64,000 bases of DNA from UBA2357 sp041916775 (lineage in GTDB: Bacteria > Pseudomonadota > Gammaproteobacteria > Burkholderiales > Rhodocyclaceae), in assembly GCA_041916775.1 (NCBI GenBank), contig JAYRYZ010000003.1, positions 147,422 to 211,421 of the forward strand. Reading direction: 5' to 3'. A program made the position numbers and the translations under genes. Of this stretch, positions 33,341 through 42,449 are shown one piece after another; position 1 is the stretch's first letter, and the number at the start of each line of letters is the position of its first letter. Under the pieces are notes generated by a model. It was not told the origin of the DNA, made no database searches, and saw only the letters and a list, made by a program, of their open reading frames with translations.

Positions 33341-35617
33341 ATGGATGAACTGATTCGCGCCGCAGCGCTCGACTACCATCGCTACCCCAAACCCGGAAAG
33401 ATCTCGGTCACGCCGACCAAGGTGCTCTCCAACCAGCGCGACCTGTCGCTGGCCTACTCGCCAGGCGTCGCCGCGGCCTGCGATGCGATCGTCGAAGACC
33501 CCGCAGAGGCCGCATCGCTCACCGCGCGCTCGAACCTGATCGGTGTCGTCACCAACGGCACAGCGGTGCTCGGCCTTGGCAATATCGGGCCGCTGGCGGC
33601 AAAGCCGGTAATGGAAGGCAAGGGCGTGCTGTTCAAGAAGTTCGCCGGCATCGATGTGTTCGACCTCGAGATCGCCGAAAACGATCCCGACAAGCTCATC
33701 GACATGATCGCCGCGCTCGAGCCGACCTTTGGCGGCATCAACCTCGAGGACATCAAGGCGCCCGAGTGCTTCTACATCGAGTCGAAGCTGCGCGAGCGGA
33801 TGAAGATCCCGGTCTTCCACGACGACCAGCACGGTACTGCGATCGTGGTCGGCGCGGCGGTGCTGAACGGCCTGCACCTGCAGGGCAAGAAGCTCGACGA
33901 GGTGAAGCTGGTGACCTCAGGCGCCGGCGCCGCGGCGCTGGCCTGCCTGGACCTGCTGGTGATGCTCGGGATTCCGGTCGAGAACATCTGGGTCACCGAC
34001 ATCGAGGGTGTGGTGTATGAGGGGCGCACCACCTTGATGGACCCGATCAAGGCGCGCTACGCGAAGAAGACCGACGCGCGCAAGCTGGCGGAGATCATCG
34101 AGGGTGCCGACGTCTTCCTGGGGCTTTCTGCCGGCGGCGTGGTGAAGCGCGAGATGGTGGCGAAGATGGCGCCACGGCCGCTGGTGCTGGCGCTCGCCAA
34201 TCCGGTTCCGGAGATTCTGCCGGACGAGGTCAAGGCGGTGCGCGACGACGCGATCATCGCCACCGGCCGCTCGGACTATCCGAACCAGGTGAACAACGTG
34301 CTGTGCTTCCCGTTCATCTTCCGTGGCGCACTCGATGTGGGCGCGACCACCATCACCGACGAGATGAAGCTCGCCGCGGTCAAGGCGATCGCCGAGCTCG
34401 CGCGTGCCGAGCAGAGCGACATCGTCGCCGCGGCCTATGGCGAGCAGGTGTCGGGTTTCGGACACGAGTACATCATCCCGCGCCCCTTCGATCCGCGTCT
34501 GATCGTGAAGATCGCACCTGCGGTGGCCGAAGCCGGCATGGCATCCGGTGTCGCCACCCGTCCGATCACCGACTGGGATGCCTATCGCGGGCAGCTCAAC
34601 AATTTCGTGTGGCACTCCGGTCTGATCATGAAGCCGGTGTTCGCTGCGGCGAGGCAGAACCCGAAGCGCATCATCTTCGCCGAGGGCGAATCGGAGCGCG
34701 TGCTGCGGGCGGTGCAGACGGTGGTGGACGAGCGCCTCGCGCGCCCCATCCTCATCGGCCGCCCGGCGGTGATCAGCGCCAACATCGAGCGCTTCGGCCT
34801 GCGCCTGCGCCCCGAACTCGACTTCGAGCCGGTGAACCCGGACTCGGATCCGCGCTTCAAGGAGTTGTGGACGCACTACCACCGCCTCACCGAGCGCGCC
34901 GGCGTGTCGGTGGATTATGCGAAGAAGGAAGTCTCGCGCCGTACCACCCTCATCGGCGCACTGCTGCTCAAGCTCGGCTACGGCGAGGGCCTGATCTGCG
35001 GCACCTACGGCATGCACTCGCTGCATCTCAAGTTCATCGACAAGGTCATCGGTCGCAGGCAAGGGGTGGATAACTTCTATACCCTCAACCTGCTGAGTCT
35101 GCCGGGTCGCACACTGTTCCTTGCCGACACCTATGTGAACTACGATCCGACACCCGAGCAGATCGTGGAAATGACCGTGCTCGCCGCCGAGGAGATGCTG
35201 CGCTTCGGCATCACGCCGCGAGTGGCGTTGCTGTCGCACTCGTCCTTCGGTACCGCAGACTCGCCCACCGCAGAGAAGATGCGCAAGGCGCTGCAGATGC
35301 TGCACAGCCGCTACCCGGACCTTGAAGCCGAGGGTGAGATGCATGGCGACGCAGCCATCGACACCGACCTGCGCCTGCGCATTTTCCCCAACTCGCGCCT
35401 CAAGAGTGACGCCAACCTGTTGATCTTCCCCACCCTGGACGCGGCCAACATCGCCTTCAACCTGCTGAAGACTGCAGCCGGCGAGGGCATGACGATCGGG
35501 CCAATGCTGCTCGGGGCTGACAAGCCGGTGCACATCCTGACGCCGTCGGCGACGGTGCGACGCATCATCAACATGACCGCGCTCACCAGCGTGGAGGTCG
35601 CGCAGCGCAAGACTTGA
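33341..35617 (+). CDS. maeB: NADP-dependent malic enzyme, MaeB type with phosphotransacetylase-like domain
   Basis: This 758-residue protein has an N-terminal malic domain (SLAYSPGVAAAC near 38, KFAGIDVFDLE near 100, HDDQHGTAIV near 160), an NADP-binding domain (SGAGAAALACLDLL near 195; ANPVPEI near 285), and a C-terminal phosphate-acetyltransferase-like domain (about 430-758). That last domain is regulatory in MaeB enzymes. It decarboxylates malate to pyruvate with NADPH formation in the cytosol. The length is typical of the fused form. It pairs with pckG in C4-acid metabolism. Confidence 0.95.
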   Translation: MDELIRAAALDYHRYPKPGKISVTPTKVLSNQRDLSLAYSPGVAAACDAIVEDPAEAASLTARSNLIGVVTNGTAVLGLGNIGPLAAKPVMEGKGVLFKKFAGIDVFDLEIAENDPDKLIDMIAALEPTFGGINLEDIKAPECFYIESKLRERMKIPVFHDDQHGTAIVVGAAVLNGLHLQGKKLDEVKLVTSGAGAAALACLDLLVMLGIPVENIWVTDIEGVVYEGRTTLMDPIKARYAKKTDARKLAEIIEGADVFLGLSAGGVVKREMVAKMAPRPLVLALANPVPEILPDEVKAVRDDAIIATGRSDYPNQVNNVLCFPFIFRGALDVGATTITDEMKLAAVKAIAELARAEQSDIVAAAYGEQVSGFGHEYIIPRPFDPRLIVKIAPAVAEAGMASGVATRPITDWDAYRGQLNNFVWHSGLIMKPVFAAARQNPKRIIFAEGESERVLRAVQTVVDERLARPILIGRPAVISANIERFGLRLRPELDFEPVNPDSDPRFKELWTHYHRLTERAGVSVDYAKKEVSRRTTLIGALLLKLGYGEGLICGTYGMHSLHLKFIDKVIGRRQGVDNFYTLNLLSLPGRTLFLADTYVNYDPTPEQIVEMTVLAAEEMLRFGITPRVALLSHSSFGTADSPTAEKMRKALQMLHSRYPDLEAEGEMHGDAAIDTDLRLRIFPNSRLKSDANLLIFPTLDAANIAFNLLKTAAGEGMTIGPMLLGADKPVHILTPSATVRRIINMTALTSVEVAQRKT

Positions 35618-35669
35618 GCGCTTCCACGTGGCATCATGCGCACGGTGACCGGGTAGGGGGCGTGCCGAC

Positions 35670-36800
35670 GTGGGGCAGGACAGGACAGCGCTGGTGCTGA
35701 CGGGGGGGGGTGCGCGGGCAGCCTATCAGGTGGGCGTCCTCAATGCCATCCGCGAGATCCGCGGCAAACGCCCGGGCAACCCATTCCCCATCCTGTGCGG
35801 GACCTCCGCCGGTGCGATCAACGCGACCGCGCTGGCGGTGTTCTCCGACGATTTCGGGATGGCGGTGCGCAAGCTGTCCTGGATCTGGCGCAACTTCCAT
35901 GTGCAGCATGTGTATCGCGCAGACGCCCTGGCGCTGCTTGAGACGGGCCTGCGCTGGGGCGCGACCTTCAGCCTCGGCTGGTTGATCCGCCAGACGCCGC
36001 GCTCGCTGCTCGACAACAGCCCCTTGCGCGCGCTGTTGAGCCGGGTGTACGACTTCTCCGCGATCGGGCGCGCAATCGAGGCGGGCAACCTGCATGCACT
36101 GAGCGTGGCGGTGTCGGGCTACTCCTCGGGTGAGAACCTCGCCTTCTTTCAGGCGGCGGAAGGTGTCGAGGGGTGGCGTCGCGCGCAGCGGCTGGGCGTG
36201 CGTACCGTGCTGACCGTCGACCATCTGCTTGCGAGCAGTGCAATTCCCTTCGTGTTTCCTGCGGTGAAGATCAATCGCGAGTTCTTCGGGGACGGCTCGA
36301 TGCGTCAGCTCGCGCCGGTGAGTCCCGCAATTCACCTCGGCGCCGAGCGCATTCTGGTGATAGGATCCGGCCGGCTCGCCGAGGAGGGCAGACAGCGCGG
36401 CGACACCTATCCTTCACCGGCCCAGATCGCCGGTCATGCGATGTCAAGCATCTTCCTCGATGGCTTGGCCATCGACGTGGAGCGCATGCAGCGCATCAAT
36501 GCGACGCTCAATGCGTTTTCCCCCGAGCAGCGTGCCGCGGCTGGACTTCAGTTGCGGCCGATCGAGGTGTTGGTGATCTCGCCGTCGCAGCGGCTCGATG
36601 CCATCGCAGGCGCCCATCGCGACGAACTGCCCCAGCCTCTGCGCGCGGTTCTGCGTGGTGTGGGTGCGACGCGGCGGGGCGGGTCGACCCTGCTCTCCTA
36701 CTTGCTGTTCGAGCCCGGCTTCACGCGGGCCTTGATGGAGCTGGGCTATGCCGATGCGCTCTCCCGTCGTGCGGAGGTCGAGGCCTTTCTCCGGCTGTGA
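35670..36800 (+). CDS. Patatin-like phospholipase
   Basis: This 376-residue serine lipase-like protein has an oxyanion motif GGGARAAYQVG near residue 11, the nucleophile serine in GTSAGAINA near 45, and the catalytic Asp in GDGS near 205. DGA or DGG is usual at the last motif. The C-terminal half (RLDAIAGAHRDELPQPLRAVLRGVGA) is typical of the bacterial patatin group that lacks a signal peptide. The GTG at 35670 starts the reading frame; RTALVLTGGGA follows within a few residues. It probably hydrolyses acyl-lipids; the substrate is unknown. Confidence 0.82.
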   Translation: MGQDRTALVLTGGGARAAYQVGVLNAIREIRGKRPGNPFPILCGTSAGAINATALAVFSDDFGMAVRKLSWIWRNFHVQHVYRADALALLETGLRWGATFSLGWLIRQTPRSLLDNSPLRALLSRVYDFSAIGRAIEAGNLHALSVAVSGYSSGENLAFFQAAEGVEGWRRAQRLGVRTVLTVDHLLASSAIPFVFPAVKINREFFGDGSMRQLAPVSPAIHLGAERILVIGSGRLAEEGRQRGDTYPSPAQIAGHAMSSIFLDGLAIDVERMQRINATLNAFSPEQRAAAGLQLRPIEVLVISPSQRLDAIAGAHRDELPQPLRAVLRGVGATRRGGSTLLSYLLFEPGFTRALMELGYADALSRRAEVEAFLRL

Positions 36801-36929
36801 GCTGCAGGCATCTGATTCTTCACTATCTTCATTGATAAAGAAAAGATGATGAATGAGTTTGATGAGGCCCCTTTCTTCAGGAACGCGTACTCCGTCGGGT
36901 CCGGCAAGTTGAAACTTCTTTAAAAAAGC

Positions 36930-36957
36930 TTGATATCTGTCTATTTTTATTGAGAAT
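36930..36957 (+). promoter_or_regulatory. Probable promoter of the pbpG-type gene
   Basis: TTGATA (36930-36935) and GAGAAT (36952-36957) are 16 bases apart in an unusually AT-rich island (about 36830-36985). A start of transcription near 36964 would leave a 35-base leader to the gene. Confidence 0.45.
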
Positions 36958-36998
36958 AGTGATCTGTAAGGCTTTGTTGCCTGAATTGGGTGAAGATC

Positions 36999-38123
36999 AT
37001 GGTAATTCGCACGCTAACTGCAGTGCTCGCATGCGTTGCGCTCCTGCATGCGGGTATGGACGAGGTGCTGGCGGCTGCGCCCGCAGCCTCCGGTCAGCAG
37101 AAGTCGTCGGCTTCCGCTGCCAAGAACTCGACCGCGACCAAGAAGGTCGTCAAGAAAACCACAAAGCAGTCCGCCAAGAAGACTTCGCAGAAGAAAAAGC
37201 TTGCTGCCAAGAAAAGTGGCAAGAAGCCGGTGGCAGCGAAACGCAGCGCGAAGAAATCCGCCGCAGCCGCCGCGCCGGCAGCCGCGGCCGCACAGACGTA
37301 CGCGCTAGACAAGGATGGCAATCCGGTGCTCTCATCGGCGGCTTTCGTCGTCGTGCATCAGAAGACCGGTGAGGTGTTGGCCGAAAAGCGTGCCGAGCAG
37401 ACCACCCCGATTGCATCGATCACCAAGTTGATGACCGCCATGGTCGTGCTGGATGCCGCGCAGAGTCTATCCGAAGTGCTGACCATCGACTCCGGTGATA
37501 TCGACACCTTGAAGGGTACGCGCTCCCGTCTTGGTGTCGGTACCCGCCTGACCCGGGAAGAGATGCTGCGACTTGCGCTGATGTCCTCTGAGAACCGCGC
37601 ATCTTCCGCGCTGGCACGTCACTATCCAGGCGGAGAAGCGGCCTTCGTGTTCGCGATGAACATAAAGGCGCGGCTGATCGGACTGACCGATACCCGCTTC
37701 GCGGACAGCACCGGGCTCAGCCCGGAGAATGTTTCGAGTCCGCGCGACTTGGTGAAGATGGTCCAGGCAGCGTCGACCTATCCGCTCATCCGCGAGTTCT
37801 CGACCACGCAGGAGCGCTATGTGGAGGTGGGTAGTCGCACACTGCACTTCATCAACAGCAATGGATTGGTGCGCGACCCCGACTGGCAGGTCGGCTTGTC
37901 CAAGACCGGCTACATCCGAGAGGCGGGGCGTTGTCTCGTGATGCAGACCTGGGTGCAGGGCGAGCCGGTGATCATGGTGCTGATGGATTCGCAGGGCAAG
38001 TACACGCGCGTGGCCGATGCGCGCCGAGTGCGCCGCTGGCTGGAAACCACCGCGCCACAACGACATGCGCAACTCGGACGCGAGCGCCAGCAGGCGCAGG
38101 TGATCGCGGCCGCGGTGCACTGA
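36999..38123 (+). CDS. pbpG: Secreted D-alanyl-D-alanine endopeptidase (PBP7/PbpG, S11) with lysine-rich linker
   Basis: This 374-residue protein has a signal peptide (IRTLTAVLACVALLHAG...VLAAAP). A Lys/Ala-rich segment (about residues 40-90, with KKTTKQSAKKTSQKKKLAAK) is followed by an S11 peptidase domain (about 95-365). Catalytic motifs are SITK (in IASITKLMTAM), SEN (in MSSENRASSAL) and KTG (in LSKTGYIREAG). It cuts D-Ala-mDAP cross-links in murein. The histone H1-like basic linker is not usual for PbpG and may bind the anionic cell wall. An in-frame GTG at 36990 is an alternative start. Confidence 0.87.
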   Translation: MVIRTLTAVLACVALLHAGMDEVLAAAPAASGQQKSSASAAKNSTATKKVVKKTTKQSAKKTSQKKKLAAKKSGKKPVAAKRSAKKSAAAAAPAAAAAQTYALDKDGNPVLSSAAFVVVHQKTGEVLAEKRAEQTTPIASITKLMTAMVVLDAAQSLSEVLTIDSGDIDTLKGTRSRLGVGTRLTREEMLRLALMSSENRASSALARHYPGGEAAFVFAMNIKARLIGLTDTRFADSTGLSPENVSSPRDLVKMVQAASTYPLIREFSTTQERYVEVGSRTLHFINSNGLVRDPDWQVGLSKTGYIREAGRCLVMQTWVQGEPVIMVLMDSQGKYTRVADARRVRRWLETTAPQRHAQLGRERQQAQVIAAAVH

Positions 38124-38190
38124 GCGTCCATGGCGTTTCCGTTGCCACCACGCCGCCCGTGATCACGACGCGGTGTGATGGTGAGAGAGT

Positions 38191-38970
38191 TCAGTTGCGG
38201 CTTCGCTCCACGTAGCCGAGTGCGCGCGAGATATCCGCTGCCACCTCACGGACGAGCGGAGCGCGATCCGGGTTGAAGCGTTCCGATGGTGTGGATAGCG
38301 ACAGGCAGGCGACGAGCGCGCCAGAGTCGTCGCGAATGCCTGCTGCGATACAGCGCACGCCGGTCTCCACTTCGTCCAGGTCGAACGCCACGTTGTGGCG
38401 GCGCACCTTCTCGAGTTCCTTCTCGAGTGCCGTCAACTGCGTGATCGACGATGGCGTGGTGCCCGGCAGGCCGGTTCGGCGAGCGTACTCGCGCACCTTG
38501 TCCGCGCCGTCCTCCACCAGGAACAGCTTGCCCGATGCAGTGGTGTGCAGCGGCGCGCGGCCGCCGACGATGTGCACTACGCGCACGGCCGAGCGTCCGC
38601 TCGAGGTGCGATCCACATAAACGATCTCGTCACCGTCGCGGATGCCAAGGTTGACGCTCTCGCCCGTCTCCGTGTGCAGTCCAAGCATGAACGGCATGGC
38701 GGTCTCGCGCAACGAGATGCGCGACTTCACCAGACTACCGAGTTCCAGCAGGCGAATCCCCAACCTGTAGGTGCCGCCATCCCCGCGCTCGACGAAGCCG
38801 CTCTGTGCCATCGCGCCAAGTATGCGGTGCGCGGTCGAGGGGTGCAGGCCGCTCTCGATCGCGATCTGCTTCAGCGGCGCAGGATCGGGGTGGCAAGCCA
38901 GTACGTCGAGCAGCCTCATCATGCGTTCGACGACCTGGATAGGGTTCTTGGGTTCGGTGCTGGTGGTCAC
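38191..38970 (-). CDS. IclR-family transcriptional regulator
   Basis: This 259-residue protein has an N-terminal winged helix-turn-helix (about 12-75; LLDVLACHPDPAPLKQIAIE, SGLHPSTAHRILGAMAQSGF). The C-terminal IclR ligand-binding domain (about 90-255) reads LGIRDGDEIVYVDRTSSG, LHTTASGKLFL, and GVRCIAAGIRDDSGALVACLS. The effector is unknown. A symmetrical ATTTC/GAAAT site lies 50 bases upstream of its start, which suggests self-control and perhaps control of the Mrp operon transcribed the other way. Confidence 0.88.
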   Translation of the reverse strand: MTTSTEPKNPIQVVERMMRLLDVLACHPDPAPLKQIAIESGLHPSTAHRILGAMAQSGFVERGDGGTYRLGIRLLELGSLVKSRISLRETAMPFMLGLHTETGESVNLGIRDGDEIVYVDRTSSGRSAVRVVHIVGGRAPLHTTASGKLFLVEDGADKVREYARRTGLPGTTPSSITQLTALEKELEKVRRHNVAFDLDEVETGVRCIAAGIRDDSGALVACLSLSTPSERFNPDRAPLVREVAADISRALGYVERSRN

Positions 38971-39019
38971 GCTGATTTCGATGTGCGGCAGAATGCGGCA
39001 AGTCTAACCGTGCGATGCG

Positions 39020-39036
39020 ATTTCGCCTAGTGAAAT
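39020..39036. promoter_or_regulatory. Palindrome upstream of iclR-family gene, probable operator
   Basis: ATTTC (39020-39024) and GAAAT (39032-39036) form an inverted repeat with 7 bases between, inside a longer GC-ATTTC...GAAAT-GC symmetry. The form is usual for IclR-family operators. It lies in the divergent region between the regulator and the Mrp operon. Confidence 0.5.
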
Positions 39037-39243
39037 AGCGTACGAGCCGGTCGATGCGATCGCGCATTCGGCAGACTGTTGTTTGTGGTTGCGACGAGTT
39101 TGCAAGAATAGGCTTTCGCTGCGGGAGCGTTTACAGTTCCATGCGCGTTGCGGGGGGCGCGTTGAGGCGAGCCCGGTGAGCTTGCGTCATTCGGCAAGAG
39201 AATCGCCAATCCCGTGCCTGAATCGTTGCCCGCCGAGGTGGAG

Positions 39244-42096
39244 ATGAGTCTTGCCCTGATCGTGATGCTGCCGTTTCTCGGTGCCGTGCTCCCGGCGCTG
39301 ATGATCCGGGTCGGACGCAATGCCTGCGCGATCTCCGCCGCATCGGTGACACTGCTCGCGTTGGCGCTGCTCCTGGGGCACGCACCCACCGTGCTGGCCG
39401 GGGAGGTGCACTGGTTCGGAGTGGATTGGCTCCCGGTGCTGGGGCTCAACGTGCATTTCTTCCTCGACGGGTTGGGGTTGCTCTTTGCCGGCCTCATTCT
39501 CGGCATCGGCCTACTCATCATCCTCTACGCGCGTTTCTATCTCGCGAAGCAGGATCCGATGGGCAACTTCTACACCTACCTGTTGCTCTTCCAGGGCGCG
39601 ATGGTGGGGATCGTCCTGTCTGACAACATCCTGTTGCTGCTGATCTTCTGGGAGTTGACGAGTCTCTCGTCCTTCCTGCTCATCGGATTTTGGGGGCATC
39701 TGCCGGAAGGGCGGCAGGGCGCCAGGATGGCGCTTGCGGTCACCGGTGCGGGCGGACTGTCGATGATCGCGGGCATGCTGATGCTCGGCAGCATCGTGGG
39801 TTCTTACGATCTGACCGAGATCCTCGTCCATCGTGAGGCCATTCAGGCGTCGCCGCTCTACCTCCCGGCATTGGTGCTGATCCTGCTCGGTTGTTTCGCC
39901 AAGAGTGCCCAGTTCCCGTTCCACTTCTGGCTGCCACATGCAATGGCCGCGCCCACGCCGGTGTCCGCCTACCTGCACTCGGCGACGATGGTGAAGGCCG
40001 GGCTGTTCCTGATGGCGCGGCTGTGGCCGGTGCTGGCGGGCACCGAGGCCTGGTTCTACCTGGTGGCCACCACCGGGTTGGTGACGATGCTGCTCGGTGC
40101 GGGCATCGCCCTCTTCAAGGACGATCTCAAGGGGCTGCTTGCCTTCTCCACCGTGAGCCACCTTGGGCTGGTGACGATGCTGCTCGGTTTCGGCACGCCG
40201 ATGGCGGCGGTTGCGGCGGTATTCCATGTCATCAACCACGCAACCTTCAAGGCGGCGCTGTTCATGAACGCGGGCATCATCGACCATGAGGCGGGTACAC
40301 GCGACATTCGCCGGCTGGGTGGGCTGGCGCTGCTGATGCCCATCACCGCGACCCTGGCGATGGTGGCCGCGGCCTCAATGGCGGGCTTGCCGCTCTTGAA
40401 CGGCTTCCTGTCCAAGGAGATGATGTTGCACGAGGCGGCGCAGACCACGTGGTTCGGCCAACGTGGCCTCGTACCTGTGTTGGCGACGCTGGCTGCGGTG
40501 TTCTCGGTGGCGTATTCGCTGCGTTACGTGGTGCATGTCTTCTTCGGTCGCCGGCGCGGCGACTATCCTTCTGCACCGCACGACCCGCCATTCGGGATGT
40601 GGTTGCCGCCAGCCTTGCTGGTGGGGCTGGTCGTCGCGATCGGCCTTGCGCCCGAGGCGATGGTGGGGCGACTGGTGCGTGCCTCGGCCACTGCGGTGAT
40701 CGGTGCGCCGGTGCCCGACTTCCATCTCGCGATCTGGCATGGCTGGAACTTGGCGGTGCTGATGTCTGCGCTGGCGATCGTGTTCGGCATGGCGGCGCTG
40801 ATGGCCTATCCGGCACTGCGCAAGCGCTGGGAGGCCGGGCCGCATCCGGATGCGAAGCGGATGTTCGAGCGCGCGCTGGGTGGAGTCGTCGCGTTCGCCC
40901 AGCGCGTTGTGCTTGCGCTGCACAACGGCTCGCTGCAGCGCTACCTGTTCGCGATGATCGCCGCCGCACTCTTCGTCGGTGTCGTCGCGTTCTTCGGCGC
41001 GCCCCATGTCCCGGGCAGTCGCGCACCACTGCCCGTGCCTGGGCTCGCGTGGATCGCCTGGCTGCTGCTGGTCGCTGCCAGCGTGGCGTCGGTGATGCTG
41101 TTCCGTCAGCGCTTCATCGCAGTGATTCTGGTGGGCGTGGTCGGCCTCATCGTGTCGGTGGCCTTCGTCTTCCTGTCGGCACCGGATCTAGCGTTGACGC
41201 AGATCTCGGTGGACGTGGCGACCGTCATCCTGATCCTGCTGGCGCTGTACTTCATGCCCAAGACGGATCCGGTGGAGCGGGTGCCGGGGCGTGCCTGGCG
41301 CAACGGTGCGCTGGCGGTGGCGGCGGGCGCTGCGACCGGCGCGCTCAGTCTGGCGATGATGAGCCGCGACTTCAACACGCTCTCCGGCTACTACCTCGAG
41401 CAGTCGGTGCCAGGCGGTGGCGGTGCCAACGTGGTGAATGTGATCCTTGTGGACTTCCGCGGTTTCGACACCTTCGGCGAGATCATCGTGCTCGGCGTGG
41501 CGGCGCTGGCGATCTTCGCCCTGCTCGACGGCGCGGTGCGCGGCCGCGCCGGTCGCCGGCTCGGCGCCTGGGTGCCCGACATGCCCGTCTCCGCGAACCG
41601 CCATCCCGTGATCATGGTGGTGGCGACGCGCGTGATGCTGCCGCTCGCGCTGCTTGTCGGCGTGTACATCTTCCTGCGCGGTCACAATGCGCCTGGCGGC
41701 GGCTTCATCGCAGCGCTTGTGGTTGCGATCGCGCTGATCATGCAATACATGGCGAGCGGCTTCGGTTGGGCGGCGCAGCAGATGCGCTTCGACTACCACG
41801 CGCTGATCGGGTCGGGGGTGTTGATCGCAGGTGCGACCGGCATCGCCGCGATGGCACTCGGCCATCCGTTCCTGACCAGCACCTTCGGTCACGTGACGCT
41901 GCCCGTCGTCGGCTCCTTCGAGTTGGCGAGTGCGATGGCCTTCGACCTCGGTGTGTTCCTGACCGTGCTCGGTGCGGTGATGCTGGCGCTGGCCAACCTT
42001 TCCCGGCTTGGACGGCATACCGCGCGTGGGGCCGACAACGTTGCGCCGATGGACATCAACCCGCTCGCCCGTGAGCGAGCCGCGAGGAGAGGCTGA
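39244..42096 (+). CDS. mrpA: Mrp/Mnh-type Na+/H+ antiporter subunit A, fused to MnhB domain
   Basis: This 950-residue membrane protein has an NADH-dehydrogenase subunit 5/2-like antiporter core (about 1-500) with FHFWLPHAMAAPTPVSAYLHSATMVK-type proton-channel residues, a middle DUF4040/MbhD-like part (about 590-700), and a C-terminal MnhB domain (about 790-945; GHNAPGGGFIAALVVA). Subunits A and B are one chain here. The complex exchanges Na+ for protons and supports pH and sodium homeostasis. The start ATG 39244 has GAGGTGGAG in front; the GTG at 39214 is an alternative. Confidence 0.92.
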   Translation: MSLALIVMLPFLGAVLPALMIRVGRNACAISAASVTLLALALLLGHAPTVLAGEVHWFGVDWLPVLGLNVHFFLDGLGLLFAGLILGIGLLIILYARFYLAKQDPMGNFYTYLLLFQGAMVGIVLSDNILLLLIFWELTSLSSFLLIGFWGHLPEGRQGARMALAVTGAGGLSMIAGMLMLGSIVGSYDLTEILVHREAIQASPLYLPALVLILLGCFAKSAQFPFHFWLPHAMAAPTPVSAYLHSATMVKAGLFLMARLWPVLAGTEAWFYLVATTGLVTMLLGAGIALFKDDLKGLLAFSTVSHLGLVTMLLGFGTPMAAVAAVFHVINHATFKAALFMNAGIIDHEAGTRDIRRLGGLALLMPITATLAMVAAASMAGLPLLNGFLSKEMMLHEAAQTTWFGQRGLVPVLATLAAVFSVAYSLRYVVHVFFGRRRGDYPSAPHDPPFGMWLPPALLVGLVVAIGLAPEAMVGRLVRASATAVIGAPVPDFHLAIWHGWNLAVLMSALAIVFGMAALMAYPALRKRWEAGPHPDAKRMFERALGGVVAFAQRVVLALHNGSLQRYLFAMIAAALFVGVVAFFGAPHVPGSRAPLPVPGLAWIAWLLLVAASVASVMLFRQRFIAVILVGVVGLIVSVAFVFLSAPDLALTQISVDVATVILILLALYFMPKTDPVERVPGRAWRNGALAVAAGAATGALSLAMMSRDFNTLSGYYLEQSVPGGGGANVVNVILVDFRGFDTFGEIIVLGVAALAIFALLDGAVRGRAGRRLGAWVPDMPVSANRHPVIMVVATRVMLPLALLVGVYIFLRGHNAPGGGFIAALVVAIALIMQYMASGFGWAAQQMRFDYHALIGSGVLIAGATGIAAMALGHPFLTSTFGHVTLPVVGSFELASAMAFDLGVFLTVLGAVMLALANLSRLGRHTARGADNVAPMDINPLARERAARRG

Positions 42097-42097
42097 C

Positions 42098-42445
42098 ATG
42101 GAGCTGCTGATCGCCAGCGGTATCGCCGTGATGATGGCTGCAGGCGTGTATCTCACCCTGCAGGCGCGAACCTTCCCGGTGGTGCTGGGCTTATCGCTGA
42201 TGACGTATGCGGTGAACCTCTTCCTCGTCGTCACCGGACGGGTGACGGTCGGCTTGCCGCCCGTGATCAACCCGGCCCAGGCAGGCTATGCCGACCCCTT
42301 GCCGCAGGCGCTGGTACTCACCGCAATCGTGATCTCCTTCGGCATGACCGCGGTGATCGTGGTCATGGCCTTGCGCGCGTATCTCGAGAGCGGCTCGGAC
42401 CATGTCGATCTGGACACGACGGAATCGCCAGAGGGAAAGTCCTGA
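42098..42445 (+). CDS. mrpC: Mrp/Mnh antiporter subunit C
   Basis: This 115-residue protein has three hydrophobic helices and is NuoK-like. LTLQARTFPVVLGLSLMTYAVNLFLV and PLPQALVLTAIVISFGMTAV are family signatures. The ATG lies one base past the subunit A stop (GAGGAGAGGCTGAC ahead of it). The short polar tail (SGSDHVDLDTTE) is disordered. Confidence 0.93.
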   Translation: MELLIASGIAVMMAAGVYLTLQARTFPVVLGLSLMTYAVNLFLVVTGRVTVGLPPVINPAQAGYADPLPQALVLTAIVISFGMTAVIVVMALRAYLESGSDHVDLDTTESPEGKS

Positions 42446-42449
42446 CGCC

